Numbered from the stretch's first letter, positions 1 through 9,505 are shown. The stretch: 36,067 nucleotides of DNA from JAAYJR01 sp964540755 (GCA_964540755.1 CAZIOB010000192.1:1-36067), one strand, 5' to 3'. Notes: generated by a model from the sequence alone, not told the origin. Program-made: numbers and translations.

Positions 1-313
1 TTGTTTTTAACAAAGCAAAATTTTGAGGCATAGCCAAAGCTATGGCGAAAAATTTCAATGCAGTAAAAAGCAAAAAGAACAAGCCTAAATGTTCAGGTTA
101 TTTCGTAACAATGCCTAAATACTTTCATAAGTGATTATATAAAAATTCAATTGTAGCAGAGTCATAAAAAAAATAAATACTGACAGTCAATTTTCAGAAA
201 ACCGGAGTCAACTACTTAAGCTGTAAAAATTATCAATATAATAAATTATAATTCACACAGATACATTTAAAATCCCTTGACAAAAATTAAATATCGCTTA
301 AATAGCATGTATA
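1..313. other. Intergenic left edge with a hairpin repeat
   Basis: No coding region is supported here. Positions 18-55 can fold into a two-part hairpin (listed separately). The octamer GCCTAAAT occurs twice, at 83-90 and 112-119. The rest is AT-rich and lies downstream of the minus-strand polyol dehydrogenase gene. I see no clear terminator for that gene. Confidence 0.6.
18..55. repeat. Structured intergenic repeat, copy 1
   Basis: Inner stem CATAGC (29-34) pairs with GCTATG (39-44) around a CAAA loop. Outer stem 18-24 pairs with 49-55. The two stems are separated by a purine-rich internal loop, GAGG/GCGA. A second copy with the same plan lies at 9671-9703. Between the copies an A-U pair has become G-C and a U-A pair has become U-G, so pairing is kept. 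Function is unknown. Confidence 0.5.
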
Positions 314-1513
314 TTATCTCATCAAATGTAATCTGTCTTCTATCGCTTCAGCTTCTGAAAATATTCTGGCATAATTAACCTCATCAAACCCACAAACATT
401 GCTGAGTACTTCTGCTATCCCCTGTTCATAAATTTCAATAAATTCCAGATCAGCAGGGAACATATTACCATGCTCATCCTTTGCCCGGAAATGACAACCT
501 GCAATCAAAGCTTTAAGAATTTTATCATAAGGCATATGAATTGAAATTGCTAATCTGACAGCCCCTGCCAGCCGGTCATCAGGTCCAAGCTTCCGGGATA
601 AATCGCAACCCACCCTGAAAATTGTATCACCCAGCACCTTATTGCTGAATCTTTGGAGAAGATCATTAATATGGCAGTCCAGATAGCCCATGGAAAAATC
701 ATCAGGATACCTTTTTACCAACAACTCTGCAGCTTGTTGCATTGTAGCTCGAACAGTGGAATAAATATGAGGAATTTCAAGAGCTTCCCATATATATTGA
801 AGGTGTGGATTGTAAAAATAGGCCCAGTATGCAGTAGTTGCATGACCCAGGTTATGAATAAATAATTTGCAGTCAACCCATGCTTTCATATTTTCTTTGG
901 GCGATAACCCTTCAATTGAAGGTATTGGATTTAAAAAAGCCTTTTTATCTACTATCAGGGTATTATAAGGTTCGGCAAATACTTTCAGGATATCTATTTT
1001 AGCTAATTTTTCAGGCATTAACGGTACCATTTTCCCGATACTGGTCTCAACCAGTCCCACTAACTTCTCTATAGGATAATCGGCAGGCAGGTATTCTCTC
1101 AGTTGGGACCTTATGTATGCGGCTGCATTACGCATATTTTCAGCAATGATTATATCAACAGGCCGGGAGCCTGCAATTTCATATCTTTTTTTCAGACCGG
1201 CTGCAATAACGGGCATTACAAATGACAATGAATTAATGCCGACTGAAACAGCAATGATATCTGCTTCGCTCATCTCCTTTTTTACCTGCTCCTCGTCACG
1301 AATATCCACCCCCCTGACATTTTTCACCGTTATGGTTTTTTCAGACTTTGATTTGATTACAATCTCATACTGCCCTCTCCTGTTTAATTCCCCAATAACA
1401 GGAACAGAAATGTCAATAAAAACAACTTCATAACCTCCCTCGCTGAAAAGTTGCCCTATGAATGAACGACCTATCCTGCCTGCACCGAAAATAATTATCT
1501 TTTGATCAGTCAT
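314..1513 (-). CDS. mtlD: Mannitol-1-phosphate 5-dehydrogenase family protein
   Basis: A 399-residue polyol-specific long-chain dehydrogenase, the family that interconverts mannitol 1-phosphate and fructose 6-phosphate with NAD(H). The N-terminal Rossmann fold shows GAGRIGR at residues 10-16, close to the start of E. coli MtlD. The catalytic K-x4-N-x2-H signature is complete: K216, N221, H224. Length is slightly above E. coli MtlD (382). The ATG at 1513 gives a start typical of the family. The gene diverges from the GH106-like lipoprotein across about 295 bp and has no mannitol transport gene next to it, so it may act on another phosphorylated polyol such as a tagaturonate/altronate-type substrate. 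Family assignment is firm; the exact substrate is inferred. Confidence 0.85.
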   Translation of the reverse strand: MTDQKIIIFGAGRIGRSFIGQLFSEGGYEVVFIDISVPVIGELNRRGQYEIVIKSKSEKTITVKNVRGVDIRDEEQVKKEMSEADIIAVSVGINSLSFVMPVIAAGLKKRYEIAGSRPVDIIIAENMRNAAAYIRSQLREYLPADYPIEKLVGLVETSIGKMVPLMPEKLAKIDILKVFAEPYNTLIVDKKAFLNPIPSIEGLSPKENMKAWVDCKLFIHNLGHATTAYWAYFYNPHLQYIWEALEIPHIYSTVRATMQQAAELLVKRYPDDFSMGYLDCHINDLLQRFSNKVLGDTIFRVGCDLSRKLGPDDRLAGAVRLAISIHMPYDKILKALIAGCHFRAKDEHGNMFPADLEFIEIYEQGIAEVLSNVCGFDEVNYARIFSEAEAIEDRLHLMR

Positions 1514-1808
1514 TACTAATTTAATTATAAAGAAAACCTGATTGTAAAATTACATAATATGTTTATAATTATCTGTCTGGAAGGCCAAAAATCATAAAGT
1601 ATGTAATCATTTAGACATATAAAGCAGAATTAAAAAAATTTCTGCTAACTTAACATCATATTTTACCTGAAAATTTTATTATGAAACGAGCATAATTGGA
1701 AAATCACACCTGTATGCCGTAGCACATCGGTGTGAAGGCATACAAGATCATGATTAAAACATATGTAAGTTCCATATTATAACTTTGAAAATATTTAATT
1801 TTAATCAT
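1514..1808. promoter_or_regulatory. Divergent intergenic region with two inverted repeats
   Basis: This region separates two divergent genes. An inverted repeat AGCAGAA/TTCTGCT lies at 1623-1646. A stronger one, TGTATGCC/GGCATACA, lies at 1711-1744 with an inner CACA/TGTG stem. Neither is followed by a T-run, so they resemble operators or RNA structures more than terminators. The -7 box for the glycosidase follows at 1780. Confidence 0.4.
1711..1744. repeat. Inverted repeat upstream of GH106-like gene
   Basis: TGTATGCC (1711-1718) is perfectly complementary to GGCATACA (1737-1744). Inside, CACA and TGTG can pair around TCGG. It ends 35 bp before the -7 box at 1780. It could bind a regulator or be a relative of the repeat at 18-55; its core CGTAGC..CATCG..GTGAA resembles copy 2 of that repeat, with gaps. 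Confidence 0.4.
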
Positions 1809-1811
1809 ATG
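1780..1811 (+). promoter_or_regulatory. Bacteroidota-type -7 box and short leader
   Basis: TAACTTTG at 1780-1787 matches the Bacteroidota -7 consensus TAnnTTTG. No good -33 TTTG is seen. The 21 bases between box and ATG (1809) include TTAATTTTAATC, nearly the same as the leaders before the sulfatase at 30025 and lpxB at 23320. The in-frame TTG at 1785 lies inside the -7 box, so translation should start at ATG 1809. Confidence 0.55.
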
Positions 1812-4655
1812 AAAAAAAGATGTTGCCTGCCTGTGTTCATCCCGGTAATTACACTATTTTTCCTCTTAAGCATAACCTATGGCTGTTCGCAAAGAGAAAA
1901 CAAAAAAAATGACAACGGGCAAAATCTGTTTGATGGCTTTGTCAATCCCCCTTCCGAAGCCCGTCCTTTTGTCAGATGGTGGTGGAATGGAAATCACATT
2001 AATGCTGATGAAATAAAAAGAGAGCTGGATATTTTGCAATCTGCAGGTATCGGTGGGGTTGAAATTAATCCCATTGCTATGCCCGAAGATGCTTTTGACA
2101 TAGGTACAAAACCTGTTGAATGGCTTAGCAAAGAATGGAATGATCTGTTTGCATCAGCCTCAGCTGAAGCTGCGAGAAGAGGAATGATCACTGATGTTAT
2201 CGTAGGATCCGGATGGCCTTTCGGGGGTGAATTCCTTAACGAAAAAGAGACTATACAGAGAGTTATTACCAACACAATATTTTGCACGGAAGGTCAAAGG
2301 GTCAGATTGAATGAAGAGGATCTTATTAAAAAAGCGGAGCAGGCTCTGGGTGCGCGTTCCGGACACGAAGAGGCAGAAACAAGTGAAGTTCTCTTTATTC
2401 ACCTGGTTCCGGAAAATGTTTCAGCAACAGAAGAAATCAAAGATCTTACCACCCAGTTTAAAAAAAACAACATTATAGACCTGGCTATCCCGGATGGTAA
2501 TTATGAGCTTAGCTATGGCATCAGACAAAGAAATCACAGAAAAGTTGTGCATGGGGCTTTGGGCGCAGCAGGACCTGTAATGGATCATTACAAAAAAAAT
2601 GTGACCTTATCCTATCTCGGCCGGTTAAAAAAAATAAGTGACGACACCGGCATACCGCTTAAAAAATTGATAAGGGCGCTTTTCTGCGACAGTATTGAAC
2701 TAGCAGGTGCCAACTGGACAGACGGATTCAGGGATATCTTTTACCGGGAATATAATTATAGTATCGAACCTTATTTATCTTTCCTGTTTTATGATCCCCA
2801 CGAAGGATATGAAGCTTTAAAATGCTCTGCCGGATTTGCAGATGAAATTATGCGTGTAAGATATGATTTCAATAAACTGTTAGTAAAAACATTCCTTGAT
2901 AATTTCACAAGGACTTTTCAGCAGTTTTGCACGGACAACGGATTGCTTTGCCGTTATCAGGCTTACGGCACACCATTTCTGATGGGGATGATGGAGGGTA
3001 ATATGATACCTGATATACCGGAGAGCAACAACTGGATCTACTCAGCTGATATGGACAGCGCCCAGTGGGTGTGGAATCAGGAGCATGGTTATATGATATG
3101 GAATCTCTATGCTGCATCCGGGGGTCATCTGACCGGGAAAAAAATTATCAGTTGTGAAGCAATGACCAACACCAGGGGGGTATTTAAAACTTCACTGGAA
3201 GAAATCAAGCAACACGATGATATGAACTTTATTACGGGGATTAACCATAGTGTTTTACACGGTTTTAATTACTCTCCACCTGAAGCCGGATTCCCCGGAT
3301 GGGTTCGCTATGGTGCATATTTCAGCGAACAAAATCCCTGGTGGCCATATTTTCACAAATGGGTAGAGTATAATGCACGTCTCTCTTATATATTTCAACA
3401 AACACAGCCTGTAAAAAACATTGCCATATTGCCACCTACAGGAGATTTATGGGCTAAAAAAGGACTTACCCGCCTTCCCTTTCATACCGAACCCTGGTAT
3501 TGCTTCCGGCTTTGGGAATCTCTTAGTCAGGCCGGCAGTTCATTTGAGTATATAAGTGAAAAAATTATACAGGAAAGTTCTTTTGAAAATGGAGTCTTAA
3601 AGTACGGACCTATGTCATACCAGACACTTATACTGTGTGCTATACAGTCTATGGAACCTGAAACAGCAAAAGCAATAAAAAATTATATCGAAAACGGAGG
3701 GTATATTATAGTAATTGACAGCATACCCGCCCGCTCTCTTTCATTGGCAGACTCAAAAGAAGGTGATGAAAAAATCAGGAATATTTTTACCTTGATAAAC
3801 GAAAAATATAAGGATCAGTTCTTTTTTGTTGAAAGTCCCTCCTCACAGACCGGATTATTGTCATGGACAATACAAATGCTTGATTTATCAAATATCCAAA
3901 AAGATGTAGATATTGATCTGCCAAATGAAAATGTATTCCAGATAAGGGAAAAGTCAGGTGATAAGGATATCTATTTCTTCACTAATACCAACCGTACTGA
4001 AACGATAACCTTAAATACTTCTTTCCCTGTAAATAAGAAAACGCCCTGGAAATGGGATCCCGAAAAGGGGACACGCTATCCGTACCCAATAGGAAAGAAT
4101 AACAGTCTGAAGATCACCCTCAATCCTCTGGAATCCCTTTTGCTGGTTTTTGAACCCGACAGGAAAGGCAACCCGCAAGAGATGGGAAAAACCTCAAATT
4201 ACAATACATTGGCAACATTGAAAGGCCCTTGGTATGTATCGTTCAATCATATCAACGGAACAACATTTAATCATACTTTTGAGAAGCTTTCCCAGTTTGG
4301 CACTTCTCCTGATCCAAAATTCGGGAGTTTTGCCGGGACAGTTAACTATAAAACCACTTTCAGTTCAGATGGCAGGGGAACATTGCTTGAACTGGGACAG
4401 GTAAACAAGGGAATTACTGAAATTTTTCTTAACGGCAAAAATGTGGGAGTGAACTGGTACGGAAAACCGGTATTTACTATCAGGGATATGTTAATAAATG
4501 GTGAGAATACACTGGAAATAAAATACACTACCGTCCTCTCCAACTATGTGAGAAGTCTGCGTGATAATCCCACAGCAATGAAATGGGCATCAGGGCATGA
4601 ACAACTCCGCTCTGGCCCGGAAGGAGAAATTAAAATACTGGAACCGAAATTCTGA
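1809..4655 (+). CDS. GH106-like glycoside hydrolase lipoprotein (alpha-L-rhamnosidase family)
   Basis: A 948-residue secreted glycosidase. After the signal peptide comes the segment PPSEARPFVRWWWNGNHI, typical of GH106 enzymes, followed by a TIM-barrel-like region (IQ..GGVEINPI, GSGWPFGGE). The last 130 residues look like a galactose-binding, jelly-roll domain (LELGQVNKGITEIFLNGKNVG). The N-terminus MKKRCCLPVF.. has a hydrophobic stretch ending ITYGC, so Cys26 is probably lipidated and the protein anchored in the outer membrane or periplasm. The frame is open from a TTG at 1785, but that codon is inside the -7 box, so I choose ATG 1809. GH106 enzymes release L-rhamnose from plant or algal glycans. 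Many family-like proteins are uncharacterised, so the substrate is an inference. Confidence 0.8.
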   Translation: MKKRCCLPVFIPVITLFFLLSITYGCSQRENKKNDNGQNLFDGFVNPPSEARPFVRWWWNGNHINADEIKRELDILQSAGIGGVEINPIAMPEDAFDIGTKPVEWLSKEWNDLFASASAEAARRGMITDVIVGSGWPFGGEFLNEKETIQRVITNTIFCTEGQRVRLNEEDLIKKAEQALGARSGHEEAETSEVLFIHLVPENVSATEEIKDLTTQFKKNNIIDLAIPDGNYELSYGIRQRNHRKVVHGALGAAGPVMDHYKKNVTLSYLGRLKKISDDTGIPLKKLIRALFCDSIELAGANWTDGFRDIFYREYNYSIEPYLSFLFYDPHEGYEALKCSAGFADEIMRVRYDFNKLLVKTFLDNFTRTFQQFCTDNGLLCRYQAYGTPFLMGMMEGNMIPDIPESNNWIYSADMDSAQWVWNQEHGYMIWNLYAASGGHLTGKKIISCEAMTNTRGVFKTSLEEIKQHDDMNFITGINHSVLHGFNYSPPEAGFPGWVRYGAYFSEQNPWWPYFHKWVEYNARLSYIFQQTQPVKNIAILPPTGDLWAKKGLTRLPFHTEPWYCFRLWESLSQAGSSFEYISEKIIQESSFENGVLKYGPMSYQTLILCAIQSMEPETAKAIKNYIENGGYIIVIDSIPARSLSLADSKEGDEKIRNIFTLINEKYKDQFFFVESPSSQTGLLSWTIQMLDLSNIQKDVDIDLPNENVFQIREKSGDKDIYFFTNTNRTETITLNTSFPVNKKTPWKWDPEKGTRYPYPIGKNNSLKITLNPLESLLLVFEPDRKGNPQEMGKTSNYNTLATLKGPWYVSFNHINGTTFNHTFEKLSQFGTSPDPKFGSFAGTVNYKTTFSSDGRGTLLELGQVNKGITEIFLNGKNVGVNWYGKPVFTIRDMLINGENTLEIKYTTVLSNYVRSLRDNPTAMKWASGHEQLRSGPEGEIKILEPKF

Positions 4656-4665
4656 GACAACAATC

Positions 4666-6726
4666 TTATTTCTTTTCTATCCTGATCCGTGCATCTACTG
4701 CTACAATACTTTTACCTTCAGCAAGTAAGGGATTTATATCCATTTCTTTGATCTCAGTTGCAAAACGCAGCAGGCTCGAAAGGCGGACAATAATTTCAGC
4801 AAACAGAGGTATGTTTATCCCGGGCCGGCGACGCCAACCTTTTAGTATCCTGTATGATTTTAATTGCCTGATCATTGAATTTGCTTCGTCAAACGTCAAA
4901 GGAGCAAGTCCTGAAGCAACATCTTTCAGGACTTCGACATATATGCCACCCAAACCACACAAAATAATATGCCCGAAATCCTGTTCGTAAGTAGCTCCCA
5001 GAAATAATTCCATGCCACTAAGCATTCGGGCAACCAGAACACCTTCCGCTCCTTTAATTCTATTGAGACGATGGTATTCTTGCCGGGCTTCATCAATTCC
5101 ATTTATATCAAGCACAACACCTCCAAGATCAGATTTATGCACCGGCCCTATAACTTTCATAACGACAGGAAATCCAATGTCCAGACAAGCAGCAATTGCA
5201 TCTCTTTCATTTGTTACCACAATCTCTTTGACCCTTGGGATACCAGCAGAGTCGAAAAGGGCATGAATAACTTCAGGAGGCTGGTAACCGTTCCCGGCTT
5301 TCCCTATAATATCTCTTATTTCTTTAATACTTATTCCCTGAAGGAAAATCTCATCAGGTGCAGGTGAAGAAGTCCTTATGACCTTTACCAGGGCTCTTCC
5401 TAAAAGCACCTCATCCGGAAAATTCACATTCCCGTGCAGCAGGAAATAAGGAACCTCCTTCTGAACATCAACAATTGAGGGCAAAATTGGATATACCGGC
5501 TTTTTACAATCCTTCATTTTCTTATCAATAACTTCATATACCTTATGAATAGGGACCAGACCGGGATTGCCGAAAATTACAGCCATCCCGTCAACATCAA
5601 ATTCATTTTCACAGGCATCAATGATCTGCTCCAACTGCTCAGAGGTTCCGGTACCCAAAAAATCGATAGGATTTTCCAGGGAAGACCCCGGTAACAACTT
5701 TTCTTTCAGAGCCTTTTTGGCCGGTGAATCACTAATCCTGGGAATCTCCAGGCCTCCGTTTTCAAGTGCATCGGCAAGCATAACTCCCGGTCCCCCGGCA
5801 TGAGTGATAATAGCAATCTTATCCCCTTTTAATTCCTTGCACATAAAAATGTTTGCCACAGTAGTCAGTTCTTCCCGTCCGTAACACCTCACAATGCCGG
5901 CTTTCCTGAATAAAGCCTCAACAGCAGCATCTGAGCTGGCCATAGCACCGGTGTGAGAGGATGCTGCAAGACTTCCCGAAGTGGTGCTTCCGGCTTTGAT
6001 AGCAGCTATTTTACATCCTTTGCGGATCAGGGAGGAAGCATGAAACAAAAGCTTGTCGGGATTGCTGATATGTTCAATATATAATATTTTTACACGGGAA
6101 CTTACCCCGGGAATATAATTCTCATCAAAATATGCAAGAAGATCCTCGACACCTGTCTGAGCGCTGTTCCCTACCGAAAAAACATTGGCGAAACGCAATC
6201 CTTTCGGGATTCCTGATTCCATAATAAAGATGGCCGTACCACCAGAGGATGAAAAAAAATCACATCCATCAGGAGTGAGTTTAGGAACAGGGGTTGTAAA
6301 AACACTTGTATGACAAGAAGTTAAAACTCCGATGCAATTGGGGCCAATAAGACAGGCATTATTTCTTTCCACAACTTCAACTATCTTCTCCTCCATAATT
6401 TTCCCTTCCTGTCCCGACTCACCGAAACCTGAAGAAATAATGATAAAAACTTTGGTGTTCTTCTGTTCTGCCAAAACTTTAACCTCCTTCAGACAAAGTG
6501 CTGCGGGAATGGCTAAAATAGCCAGATCGGAAGGAGGCAATTCCTGAGAGTCCCGGAAAGCAGATATACCCTGAACCTCAGCATACTTGGGATTAACAGG
6601 GTATATTTTGCCGGCAAAATTATTATCCGTCAGATTCCTGACAATTTTACCTCCTGGTTTCATCCTGTTATTTGAAGCGCCTATAACAGCAATACTATCA
6701 GGACAAAAAAGTTTTTCGTTGATCAT
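4666..6726 (-). CDS. Acyl-CoA synthetase (ADP-forming), fused alpha-beta
   Basis: A 686-residue NDP-forming acyl-CoA synthetase, which converts an acyl-CoA such as acetyl-CoA plus ADP and Pi to acid, CoA and ATP, or the reverse. Domain order: CoA-binding Rossmann domain (1-130, SIAVIGAS), succinyl-CoA-ligase-like domains (150-455) with the phosphorylated His in SSHTGAM (H258), and an ATP-grasp domain (480-686) with HKSDLGGV (530-537) and the closing EMDINPL. It is the alpha-beta fusion without a GNAT acetyltransferase domain, so it is more likely metabolic than a protein acetyltransferase. It stops 10 bp from the end of the converging glycosidase. A -7 box (TATTTTTG) is present at 6744-6751. 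In fermenting Bacteroidota such enzymes conserve energy as ATP from acyl-CoA. Confidence 0.88.
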   Translation of the reverse strand: MINEKLFCPDSIAVIGASNNRMKPGGKIVRNLTDNNFAGKIYPVNPKYAEVQGISAFRDSQELPPSDLAILAIPAALCLKEVKVLAEQKNTKVFIIISSGFGESGQEGKIMEEKIVEVVERNNACLIGPNCIGVLTSCHTSVFTTPVPKLTPDGCDFFSSSGGTAIFIMESGIPKGLRFANVFSVGNSAQTGVEDLLAYFDENYIPGVSSRVKILYIEHISNPDKLLFHASSLIRKGCKIAAIKAGSTTSGSLAASSHTGAMASSDAAVEALFRKAGIVRCYGREELTTVANIFMCKELKGDKIAIITHAGGPGVMLADALENGGLEIPRISDSPAKKALKEKLLPGSSLENPIDFLGTGTSEQLEQIIDACENEFDVDGMAVIFGNPGLVPIHKVYEVIDKKMKDCKKPVYPILPSIVDVQKEVPYFLLHGNVNFPDEVLLGRALVKVIRTSSPAPDEIFLQGISIKEIRDIIGKAGNGYQPPEVIHALFDSAGIPRVKEIVVTNERDAIAACLDIGFPVVMKVIGPVHKSDLGGVVLDINGIDEARQEYHRLNRIKGAEGVLVARMLSGMELFLGATYEQDFGHIILCGLGGIYVEVLKDVASGLAPLTFDEANSMIRQLKSYRILKGWRRRPGINIPLFAEIIVRLSSLLRFATEIKEMDINPLLAEGKSIVAVDARIRIEKK

Positions 6727-6743
6727 AAATTCATCATTTATTA

Positions 6744-6751
6744 CAAAAATA
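6744..6751 (-). promoter_or_regulatory. -7 box of the acyl-CoA synthetase gene
   Basis: The minus strand reads TATTTTTG, a full match to TAnnTTTG, 17 bases before the ATG. No -33 TTTG at standard distance is seen. The 112-bp gap to the divergent stress-protein gene must hold promoters for both genes. Confidence 0.4.
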
Positions 6752-6838
6752 GGTAATTACTTTTCAATTATCCTTGATTTTTTCAACTCTTATCTTCCCT
6801 TCACTACATATAAATATATATTTTTAAGAAAAAAATAG

Positions 6839-7651
6839 ATGAGCAAAAAAATATCCCAGAAAATTGCTGTTTTGTTAACCATGGCAGAAACAGATAAAAC
6901 GCTCATTTTATATGGAATAAAAATCTCATCGCTATTCAGTAAAGAACTTTGTCTGGTTTCCCATTCAATGAAAAAGATGAACACAAAAAACAGACAGATA
7001 AAACAAAAATTGAATGGTTATATATCTTCTTTGGAAAGAGACCTTCCTGCGCTTGAAATTTCAACTCTTGTTTTCCGGTCGTCCCCTGCAGAAATGCCGG
7101 AACTGCTTGCTGATGAACATGAAACTATTCTGATAATTATTGATTCAGCTAAATACAGAATATATTCAAAGGCGGTATATAACAGTCCCATACCCTTCCT
7201 TTTTGTTAATCCACAGGCAAAGCTATCATCTTTAAAAAGGATCATCCTGCCGGTCGATCTAAGAAAGGGAAATAGCGAAACAGCCTTATGGAGTTCTTAT
7301 TTCGGACGATTTAACAATTCCGAAATTTTTATCGTAGCTGCAAACCATAAGGACTATTATGAACGAAAACAGGTAGCTGCAAATATTTCTTTAATCGATA
7401 AACTCTTTCAAAAGTTATCTGTCAGACATAAAATATACAGAGGGAAAAGATCAAGCCTCCATAATTCATACGAAGCGCTTGAAGTGGCAATTTCTTCAGA
7501 AAGTGATATGCTGGTGATACTTGGAAGTTCAACTATCACCCTGTTGGATATTATAATAGGCCTGCCGGAGAAAAAGATCATAACAAAAGCCGGCAATCTC
7601 CCTGTTTTGCTTATCAACTCAAAACGTGACAATTATCTTTTATGCCATTGA
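6839..7651 (+). CDS. Universal stress protein family, tandem domains
   Basis: A 270-residue protein with two UspA-like alpha/beta repeats. The second starts near residue 133 (LKRIILPVDLRKGNSETALW) and ends MLVILGSS followed by the typical closing strand AGNLPVLLINS. The ATP-binding G-x2-G-x9-G-S/T signature is not conserved; the region reads GSSTITLLDIIIGLPEKKI. It therefore may not bind ATP, or may do so differently. Expected to be cytoplasmic, with no signal peptide. It is divergent from the acyl-CoA synthetase. The family role is survival under starvation or stress; the specific function is unknown. Confidence 0.72.
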   Translation: MSKKISQKIAVLLTMAETDKTLILYGIKISSLFSKELCLVSHSMKKMNTKNRQIKQKLNGYISSLERDLPALEISTLVFRSSPAEMPELLADEHETILIIIDSAKYRIYSKAVYNSPIPFLFVNPQAKLSSLKRIILPVDLRKGNSETALWSSYFGRFNNSEIFIVAANHKDYYERKQVAANISLIDKLFQKLSVRHKIYRGKRSSLHNSYEALEVAISSESDMLVILGSSTITLLDIIIGLPEKKIITKAGNLPVLLINSKRDNYLLCH

Positions 7652-8011
7652 TAAAATTGCAAAAACTCATTATATGGTCTCATACTTTAAATAAAACCGG
7701 CAAATTCAACAGGGCTATTCACACTTTTATGATAAAAAATTAAGTGAATCCGATACAACATGCGAAAATATTCAGGCAGAAAGCTCTTGTGGCAGGTCAT
7801 TTCCGGAAAACAAAAGCAATGAAAAAAAATGAAACTTTAAAAGCTTCAAGGGGAAATCTTTTTTTAGAAGAAAAATTTAATATTTTTGTTGTAAACTAAA
7901 TTTTTAAAAATGTTCTCTTTCAACTAAATTATACGTCCGCTTTAAAATTTAACCAAGATAAGATGGTTTTATAACTAAAGAAATAATATAATCAATTTAA
8001 AATAATAAATT
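7652..8011. other. 360-bp intergenic region upstream of sugar transporter
   Basis: No protein gene is supported. A 26-codon frame at 7819-7899 exists but overlaps the likely promoter. TATTTTTG at 7881-7888 is a full -7 match and would give a leader of roughly 115 bases before the transporter ATG at 8012. No terminator hairpin for the stress-protein gene was found. No tRNA or riboswitch was recognised. Confidence 0.4.
7881..7888 (+). promoter_or_regulatory. Possible -7 box of the sugar transporter gene
   Basis: TATTTTTG fits TAnnTTTG but has no clear -33 element. The implied 5' leader is long compared with other genes in the window (13-30 bases), so another promoter closer to the gene is possible. 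Confidence 0.3.
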
Positions 8012-9505
8012 ATGAATAAAAACAAAAGCTACTTGCTGCCGATTATTATGATGATACTGCTTTTTGGCATGATCTCTTTTATTACAAATTTGGCGGCTCC
8101 TATGGGAATTGTACTGAAAAACCAGTTTAATGTTTCTAACTCCCTGGGAATGTTGGGTAATTTAGCAAACTTTATTGCTTATGCCGTTATCGGGATTCCG
8201 GGAGGAATTCTTCTTCAGAAAGTGGGGTACAAAAAAACCGCATTAACTGCAGTAGCCGTTGGCTTTATCGGGGTTGGGATCCAGTATCTGTCAGGACATG
8301 CAGAAAGCTTTGGTATCTATCTTTTAGGCGCCTTTATCTCAGGTTTCTCAATGTGCCTGTTAAATATTGTTGTTAATCCGATGTTAAACACCCTTGGAGG
8401 GGAAGGGAACAAAGGGAATCAGCTTATCCAGGTCGGGGGTTCATTTAATTCCGTAATGGCTACGTTCACCCCTGTTTTTGTAGGTATCCTGATTGGAGAA
8501 GCAACAAAAGCAAGAATTAATGACGTTTTTCCGATCATGTATATTGCACTTGGTGTATTTGCCCTGGTATTTTTTATTTTGTTGATAACTTCTATTCCCG
8601 AACCTCATGCTGACCAGCCAAAAGAACCTTTAGGCAGACTTATGTCCGGAGCATTAAAATTTCGACATTTTGTTTTGGGAGCGATAGCAATATTTGTTTA
8701 TGTAGGTGTTGAAGTGGGGACTCCCGGATTGGCAAATTTATATATGACAACACCAACACTGGCCCAGTCAGAGCAAATTATTACAGAATATAATAAACAA
8801 CAATCAGATCCTGCCTATCTCCGGGAACTAAAATCTCTTGACGAACAGAATAAAGATAATAAAAATAGCAGAAACAAGGTGATCAGCGAGGTTACCTATG
8901 AAAGCGCCGTAAAAATTGTTGAGGGCAGGGATACTCCCGGGTTAGGAATAGGTACAGGAATAGCAGGAGGTGTAGTAGGTATCTATTGGCTGCTTATGTT
9001 AGTCGGCAGACTGTTTGGTGCTGCTTTCGGAGACAAAATTGCCAGTAAGAAGATGTTAGGCACTGCCTCATTTATTGGACTGTTTCTTATTCTACTGGCA
9101 ATATTCTGGCCGGAAAAAGCAATGATTTCAATGCCCACCTTTAATACAGTAGCAGGAAAAATTATATTCGGAATGGTAAAGGTACCTGTTAAATTTTTCT
9201 ATATTGCCCTGGTTGGATTATGTACCTCAATTATGTGGGGAAGTATTTATAACCTCGCCGTTGAAGGTTTAGGCAAATACCTGGCAGCAGCATCAGGAAT
9301 TTTCATGGTACTGGTTTGCGGAGGCGGCATCATTCCTCTGTTGCAAGGATGGATTGCAGATGTTGCAAATTACCAGGCAAGTTACTGGCTGATCGTCGCC
9401 GGTTTAGCTTATCTGTTGTTCTATGGCACATTAGGCAGTAAAGTAAATAAAAGAGCCGAAGATTTAACATTGGAAAGTAGAACGGTATTAGGAAGTCGAG
9501 AATAA
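8012..9505 (+). CDS. FucP/GluP-type sugar:H+ symporter (MFS)
   Basis: A 497-residue major-facilitator transporter of the fucose-galactose-glucose:H+ symporter family, in the inner membrane. The first segment FGMISFITNLAAPMG and the motif FVYVGVEVG at the seventh helix are typical. Compared with family members of about 410-440 residues it carries an extra hydrophilic, charged stretch between helices 7 and 8 (about residues 243-310), predicted to face the periplasm. The last helices are normal. It ends 36 bp before a strong terminator, so it is probably a single-gene unit. The substrate cannot be read from sequence; hexoses or deoxyhexoses are the family norm, and a rhamnose or fucose role would fit the nearby glycosidase. 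Confidence 0.85.
   Translation: MNKNKSYLLPIIMMILLFGMISFITNLAAPMGIVLKNQFNVSNSLGMLGNLANFIAYAVIGIPGGILLQKVGYKKTALTAVAVGFIGVGIQYLSGHAESFGIYLLGAFISGFSMCLLNIVVNPMLNTLGGEGNKGNQLIQVGGSFNSVMATFTPVFVGILIGEATKARINDVFPIMYIALGVFALVFFILLITSIPEPHADQPKEPLGRLMSGALKFRHFVLGAIAIFVYVGVEVGTPGLANLYMTTPTLAQSEQIITEYNKQQSDPAYLRELKSLDEQNKDNKNSRNKVISEVTYESAVKIVEGRDTPGLGIGTGIAGGVVGIYWLLMLVGRLFGAAFGDKIASKKMLGTASFIGLFLILLAIFWPEKAMISMPTFNTVAGKIIFGMVKVPVKFFYIALVGLCTSIMWGSIYNLAVEGLGKYLAAASGIFMVLVCGGGIIPLLQGWIADVANYQASYWLIVAGLAYLLFYGTLGSKVNKRAEDLTLESRTVLGSRE

Noticed and set aside
277..282. TTGACA resembling a sigma-70 -35 box
   Set aside because: Bacteroidota use TTTG/TAnnTTTG promoters, and no gene follows on that strand.
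1..313. CRISPR or tRNA at the left edge
   Set aside because: Only one pair of 8-bp direct repeats and one hairpin; no regular spacers and no cloverleaf.
1785..1808. Earlier TTG start for the GH106-like protein
   Set aside because: The codon lies inside the TAACTTTG promoter box, and the ATG at 1809 gives a proper lipoprotein signal.
7819..7899. 26-codon frame before the sugar transporter
   Set aside because: Low-complexity, overlaps the likely -7 box and has no recognisable product.
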